Shown piece by piece: positions 60,222-64,000 of a stretch of 64,000 nt of DNA. Numbering within the stretch: the stretch's first letter is position 1; every line of letters starts with the position of its first letter. The position numbers and the translations under genes are program-made. The stretch spans positions 2,432,381 through 2,496,380 of the forward strand of contig NZ_WTYI01000001.1 of NCBI RefSeq assembly GCF_009827445.1. Reading direction: 5' to 3'. Below the pieces are notes generated by a model. That model was not told the DNA's origin, did no database searches, and saw only the letters and a program-made list of their open reading frames with translations. The stretch is from Qipengyuania aquimaris. Its GTDB lineage: Bacteria; Pseudomonadota; Alphaproteobacteria; Sphingomonadales; Sphingomonadaceae.

Positions 60222-60752
60222 TCAGGCGTTCCCGGTCGGAGCCGGGGCGCCTTCGCCCTGCTGGGCTGCGCGGGCCTGGAGCTGCTGCTGGTAGAGACCG
60301 GCGAAGTCCATCGGCTCGAGCATCATCGGCGCATAGCCGAGGTCACGGACGGCATCGGAGATGATAGCGCGCGCGAAGGGGAAGAGCAGGCGAGGCGCTT
60401 CTGCGAACATGAATGCGTGGGCGTGTTCTTCGGGAACGTTCCGAATGCCGACGAGGCCGCAATAGGCGAGCTCGACGATGTACTGTGCACCCTGGTCGGT
60501 GTCGGCGCGCACCGTGATCTTCAGTTCGACTTCGGTGATTTCGTCGGTCACCTTGTTCGATGCGATGTTGAGCTGCACATCGACGCGCGGCTGTTCCTGC
60601 CACTGATAGGCGGCGGGCGCGTTCGGGTTTTCGACCGAAAGGTCCTTCACATATTGGTTCAGGATGCCGACAGTCGGGCGATTGTCGGCACCGTTGGCAC
60701 CAGCGGCCGGATCGGCATTGAGATCGGTCAGAACGTCGTTTTCATCGGCCAT
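60222..60752 (-). CDS. secB: Protein-export chaperone SecB
   Basis: 176 residues from the ATG at 60752 (M-A-D-E-N-D). The frame is open further upstream without conservation. Homotetrameric chaperone that keeps preproteins unfolded and delivers them to SecA. Contains I-L-N-Q-Y-V-K-D-L-S-V-E-N-P-N, L-L-F-P-F-A-R and P-M-D-F-A-G-L-Y. The C-terminal Ala/Gln-rich tail is longer than in E. coli. Divergent from the Tim44-like gene. Confidence 0.97.
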   Translation of the reverse strand: MADENDVLTDLNADPAAGANGADNRPTVGILNQYVKDLSVENPNAPAAYQWQEQPRVDVQLNIASNKVTDEITEVELKITVRADTDQGAQYIVELAYCGLVGIRNVPEEHAHAFMFAEAPRLLFPFARAIISDAVRDLGYAPMMLEPMDFAGLYQQQLQARAAQQGEGAPAPTGNA

Positions 60753-61022
60753 CGGGCAAGCTTTCTTTCGTATGTCTGTTTGAATAGGCGGGGACGGTCG
60801 CGATGTTGCGTCCCACCGGTCAGGGCGCGCGCCTAGCACCCCCCAAGGCGCGGGGCAATCCGCGAGTGGAGTGGGTTGGCCGAAGGAAAAGCAGGCCGAA
60901 AGGACCCTCAAGCGCCCATTGTGCGTTTGTAATTGATCCCTATCTAGGGCACTAAGGGAACCGTACCGGAAGGCATGGTTCTTCCACTAAGTGCCAGAAT
61001 TGAAACGAACGGAATACCGCCA
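60753..61022. promoter_or_regulatory. Divergent region between secB and the Tim44-like gene
   Basis: About 270 bases; no gene supported. Presumably holds promoters for secB and for the Tim44-like/mltA/Smr operon. A plus-strand ATG at 60975 would extend the Tim44-like protein by 16 residues. Confidence 0.4.
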
Positions 61023-61697
61023 GTGATCACCGAGATCGTCATCCTTGCAGCCATCGCCGCATTTCTCGGCCTGCGTCTCTATTCGGTGCTGGGCCAGCGG
61101 TCGGAGCATGAAGAGGATCCGATCCGTCGCAGCTATGGTCCGCGCGAACAGAATCCGACGACGCCAACCGCGACCGGTGGGACACCGGATGCAGCCGCTC
61201 CTGCGCGGCCTGCGGTGACCCTGCGCAGCGTCGATAACGCATCCAACGCGAACGAAAGCGCCATCCGCTTCATCGCTAATGCCGATTCGCGGTTCGACCT
61301 CCTCTCCTTCCTCGAAGGCGCGAAGGCGGCCTACGGCATGATCCTCGAAGCGTTCTGGGCAGGCGACAAGGACACGCTGCGCGACCTGACGGACGACGAT
61401 GTCTACGCCAGCTTTGCAGGAGCCATCGATGCGCGCGACGCTTCGGGCGAAACGCTCGACAACCGCTTGATCCGGATCGAGGATGCAACCGTGCACTCTG
61501 CCGAAATGGACGGTCGCACGGCCCGTATCGCCGTGCGTTTCGTGGCCGATATCGCCGCGGTAACCCGCGACAAGGATGGCACCGTCGTCGCCGGCTCGCT
61601 CGACGATGCCGTCGAAAGCCGCGACATCTGGACGTTTAGCCGTTCGGTCGACTCGATGGATCCGAACTGGGTCCTCGACGAAACCGACCAGGACTAA
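61023..61697 (+). CDS. Tim44/TimA-like membrane protein
   Basis: 224 residues from the GTG at 61023; an ATG at 60975 is possible. N-terminal membrane helix (E-I-V-I-L-A-A-I-A-A-F-L-G-L-R-L), a disordered Pro/Thr-rich linker, then a Tim44-like domain (about 95-220: F-L-E-G-A-K-A-A-Y-G-M-I-L-E-A-F-W-A-G-D, a diagnostic helix). Bacterial Tim44-like proteins associate with the cell envelope; exact role unknown. Runs in an operon with mltA. Confidence 0.88.
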   Translation: MITEIVILAAIAAFLGLRLYSVLGQRSEHEEDPIRRSYGPREQNPTTPTATGGTPDAAAPARPAVTLRSVDNASNANESAIRFIANADSRFDLLSFLEGAKAAYGMILEAFWAGDKDTLRDLTDDDVYASFAGAIDARDASGETLDNRLIRIEDATVHSAEMDGRTARIAVRFVADIAAVTRDKDGTVVAGSLDDAVESRDIWTFSRSVDSMDPNWVLDETDQD

Positions 61698-61723
61698 TTC
61701 ACATCCTTACAGGAGTAGGCTCC

Positions 61724-62908
61724 TTGCGAAGCGCGCTCATACTCGCTGCGGCTTCGCTGCTTTCGGCCTGCGCCGTCGTGCCAGAAGCGCGTCCGCCGAT
61801 GGACACGGGCGCTGTCGAACAGCCGCCCGCGGAAGTCGCAGACAATGCCGCGTCGGCAGGTGTTCGCCCCGGGCCACCTATCGAGAGCTTCCCGTTCCTG
61901 CAGGCGGATGCGGAAGGCGCTCTGGCGGCATTCCGGCGCTCCTGCGACAAGATTTTGTACCGTGACGATACCAGCGGCCTGACCACCCGGCTCGACTGGC
62001 AGGGCCCGTGCCTTGCGGCGAGCAACTGGTCGAGCGATCCTGCGCTCTTCTTCACCAGCCAGTTCGAAACCGCGATTGTGGGCGAGGGCGAGGCCTTCGC
62101 GACAGGCTATTTCGAGCCCGAAATTCTCGGCAGCCGGACAAAGGCGCCCGGCTACGAAGTGCCGGTCTACGCCCTCCCGTCCGACTTGGAACGCGGCTGG
62201 CCCGCCGAAATCGCCGAGAGCGAGCGCACCGGTCGCCCGCCGCTTGGTCGTTACAATGAAGACGGCGAGTTCGTGCGCTATTACGAGCGGTCCGAGATCG
62301 TGGCAGGCGCGCTGGACGGCAAGGTCCCGACGATTGCCTGGGCTGCCGATCCGGTCGAATTCTTCTTCCTCCAGATCCAGGGCAGCGGCCTGCTGCGCCA
62401 GCCCGACGGCAGCGTGATGCGCATTGGCTATGCGGGCCAGAACGGCCGCGAATATGTCGCCATTGGAAGACCGATGCGCGAGCAGGGCCTGATCGGCGAC
62501 GGGACGCAGTACCCGACCTCGATGCAGGGACTGATGGGCTGGCTGCGGGACAATCCGGACCGGGCGGACGAGATCATGAACCTCAATAAGAGCTGGATCT
62601 TCTTCCGTGAACTGGACACCGACGGTCCGCTCGGCTCGCTCGAAGTGCCGGTTTACGGGCGCGACAGCATCGCAGTCGATCCCAAGTTCGTGCCCTATGG
62701 CGCACCGGTCTGGCTCGACATGGAAAGCGATGTGGCGGACGGCCTCTGGGTCGCGCAGGACACGGGCGGGGCCATCAAGGGCGCCAACCGCTTCGACACC
62801 TTCTGGGGCAATGGCGCGCAGGCCCGCGAAATCGCCGGTGGAATGAGCAGCAGCGGCACGGCCTATATCTTCCTGCCCAAGGGCACGCTCGCCCGCCTCA
62901 AGCGATGA
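61724..62908 (+). CDS. mltA: Membrane-bound lytic transglycosylase A
   Basis: 394 residues from the TTG at 61724 with an AGGAG site 7 bases upstream. Lipoprotein signal, L-L-S-A-C (Cys16). MltA domain (about 120-280: G-Y-F-E-P-E, I-Q-G-S-G) and a 3D domain (about 310-385: V-D-P-K-F-V-P-Y-G, then A-Q-D-T-G-G-A-I-K-G with D346 as probable catalytic Asp). Cleaves peptidoglycan glycan strands forming 1,6-anhydro ends. 26 bases after the Tim44-like gene. Confidence 0.95.
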   Translation: MRSALILAAASLLSACAVVPEARPPMDTGAVEQPPAEVADNAASAGVRPGPPIESFPFLQADAEGALAAFRRSCDKILYRDDTSGLTTRLDWQGPCLAASNWSSDPALFFTSQFETAIVGEGEAFATGYFEPEILGSRTKAPGYEVPVYALPSDLERGWPAEIAESERTGRPPLGRYNEDGEFVRYYERSEIVAGALDGKVPTIAWAADPVEFFFLQIQGSGLLRQPDGSVMRIGYAGQNGREYVAIGRPMREQGLIGDGTQYPTSMQGLMGWLRDNPDRADEIMNLNKSWIFFRELDTDGPLGSLEVPVYGRDSIAVDPKFVPYGAPVWLDMESDVADGLWVAQDTGGAIKGANRFDTFWGNGAQAREIAGGMSSSGTAYIFLPKGTLARLKR

Positions 62909-63453
62909 GCGCGCCGCGCGGCCTCAGCGCGCAAGAAGCGGAAGCCTGGGAAAAGGTCGCCGCGACGGTCGAACCGCTTCACCCGCGCGCGCATGTGCGC
63001 AAGGTTGATGCCCCGATCGCGCCGAAGGTGACAGTCCCCAAACCGTCGCCCAGAAAGCCCGCGCCCTTGTCAGCGCCCCGGCCCGTTGCCACTCCCATCA
63101 AATCCGCCAATTCCCTCGATTCTCACTGGGATCGCAGGCTCAAATCGGGCGCGGTCCAGCCGGATTTCACGCTCGACCTTCACGACCATGGCCTCGACGC
63201 GGCCTACAACCGCCTGATCAGCGGCGTGGCGCAGGCGCGCTCGATGGGCGCGCGCACGATCCTGCTGATCACCGGCAAGCCGCGTCCTGTCGATCCGGCC
63301 GATCGCGGGCACAGGCGCGGGGCAATCCGGGCCAAGGTGCTGGACTGGCTGGCCGCCTCCAGCCACCATTCGGCCATCGCGGCCGTACGCCGCGCGCACC
63401 AGCGTCATGGCGGAGACGGGGCGCTCTACATCGTCCTCAGGCGCGAGCGCTGA
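62905..63453 (+). CDS. Smr (MutS2-like) domain protein
   Basis: 182 residues. ATGA overlap with mltA (62905-62908). N-terminal region is basic and Pro-rich (about 30-70). The Smr domain (about 88-180) has L-D-L-H-D-H-G, I-L-L-I-T-G-K, and G-A-L-Y-I-V-L-R-R at the end. Stand-alone Smr proteins may be nucleases; the family usually reads L-D-L-H-G, so the inserted D-H here is unusual. Convergent overlap with the last gene. Confidence 0.87.
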   Translation: MSAPRGLSAQEAEAWEKVAATVEPLHPRAHVRKVDAPIAPKVTVPKPSPRKPAPLSAPRPVATPIKSANSLDSHWDRRLKSGAVQPDFTLDLHDHGLDAAYNRLISGVAQARSMGARTILLITGKPRPVDPADRGHRRGAIRAKVLDWLAASSHHSAIAAVRRAHQRHGGDGALYIVLRRER

Positions 63454-64000
63454 CCAAGCGTCGCAAACCCAACAGGACCAAGCCGAAAAGCATGAATACA
63501 ACGGCGAGGCCCAGTATGTTGGCCAGGACCTGCCCGTAACCGAATTGCGAGACGTCGAGGAAGAAGTAGGCGTAAAACCCGCTTGCCTCTCCGTAAACGA
63601 GCGCGAAGAGGGTATAGAGCACAGGCGCGACCATTACCGTCGGCGCGCTTTTCCAACTGTTGTCTGCAGCTGCCTTAAAGACCAGCCACCATCCGATCAC
63701 GGCCAGCGGCACCAGAGTGTGGTGCATCTGGTTCGTGTACCAGTCGAGGCCCACTGGGTGGTGATCGGAGGCCAACAAGACATGGTAGACGATCGCGACG
63801 ATCGCCAGCGCGGTCGCAAGCGCGAATGGCAGGGATGGGTGTATCGATCCTCTGAAGGCGATCCAGCCCATCAGGATGGCTGCCGCGAGATTGCTCCAGA
63901 TCGTGAAGAACCGCATCAGTTGCGCGAAAGCGACAAGCGGACCGATGTCGGGGCCTGCTCCGATGAATGCCTGCGCAATAAGCGCGGCCCATGCCGCGAC
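63437..64000 (-). CDS. Pr6Pr-family membrane protein, 5' end beyond window
   Basis: The frame is open from the right edge (64000) to the stop at 63437, 187 residues visible, so the start lies outside. About six hydrophobic segments. F-F-T-I-W-S-N-L and H-H-P-V-G-L-D-W-Y-T-N-Q-M-H-H-T-L-V-P are the landmarks of the Pr6Pr family, related in topology to the FAR-17a/AIG1 family. Function unknown. Its 3' end overlaps the Smr gene by 17 bases, convergent. Confidence 0.82.
   Translation of the reverse strand, partial: VAAWAALIAQAFIGAGPDIGPLVAFAQLMRFFTIWSNLAAAILMGWIAFRGSIHPSLPFALATALAIVAIVYHVLLASDHHPVGLDWYTNQMHHTLVPLAVIGWWLVFKAAADNSWKSAPTVMVAPVLYTLFALVYGEASGFYAYFFLDVSQFGYGQVLANILGLAVVFMLFGLVLLGLRRLVSARA

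Overview
The window is 64 kb of GC-rich chromosome from an alphaproteobacterium. The best fit is Sphingomonadales, probably Erythrobacteraceae; this is inferred from gene content and order, not from a phylogeny. Pointers are a CIRCE-controlled groESL, a GapR (DUF2312) gene, a secB / Tim44-like / mltA / Smr cluster, a complete Tad (Flp) pilus locus and a giant type I-secreted adhesin of the T1SS-143 repeat class. I see no tRNA, rRNA, insertion sequence, phage or CRISPR array.

Layout. 1-7.9 kb: 3' end of an LVIVD-repeat protein, a membrane-anchored EEP-family phosphoesterase, groEL/groES behind a CIRCE operator, an amidohydrolase with an incomplete metal site, a MATE exporter and a PilZ-HTH fusion regulator. 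7.9-20.0 kb: a contiguous minus-strand Tad locus in the order flp, cpaB, cpaC, a short CpaD-like lipoprotein, tadG-like, two tadE-like, cpaE/tadZ, cpaF/tadA, tadB, tadC, tadD, cpaA, and a terminal unknown. A terminator sits between flp and the assembly genes. 20.4-21.2 kb: a divergent multi-pass membrane protein.

21.6-38.0 kb is the most interesting region. It encodes a 2,938-residue adhesin, an OmpA-like protein, TolC, a LapB-type ABC exporter, a SleB-type cell-wall hydrolase and a HlyD/LapC adaptor, all on the plus strand with mostly overlapping or closely spaced genes. A convergent LapG-type periplasmic cysteine protease follows. The adhesin has a Pro-Ala-Ala-Gly tetrapeptide at residues 111-114, close to where LapG cuts Pseudomonas LapA. 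This suggests a cleavable, c-di-GMP-regulated surface adhesin with a peptidoglycan hydrolase built into its export operon. No LapD is present here.

38.2-41.4 kb: a PagL-like lipid A deacylase, a small membrane protein, rplJ-rplL on the minus strand, and a minus-strand cassette of a 42-aa peptide, a DUF2975 membrane protein and an XRE regulator. 41.8-50.4 kb: rpoB-rpoC on the plus strand, so the usual rplJL-rpoBC unit is split and divergent. 50.5-64 kb: a GGDEF-EAL protein, a glutamyl-tRNA synthetase convergent with pyruvate kinase, DUF1244, GapR, YbjQ, a CPBP protease, trpS, murJ, secB, a Tim44-like protein, mltA, an Smr-domain protein and, running off the right edge, a Pr6Pr-family membrane protein.

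Two surface-attachment machines (Tad pilus and Lap-like adhesin) lie next to each other. With the PilZ and GGDEF-EAL proteins nearby, the window reads as a sessile-lifestyle region embedded in housekeeping genes.
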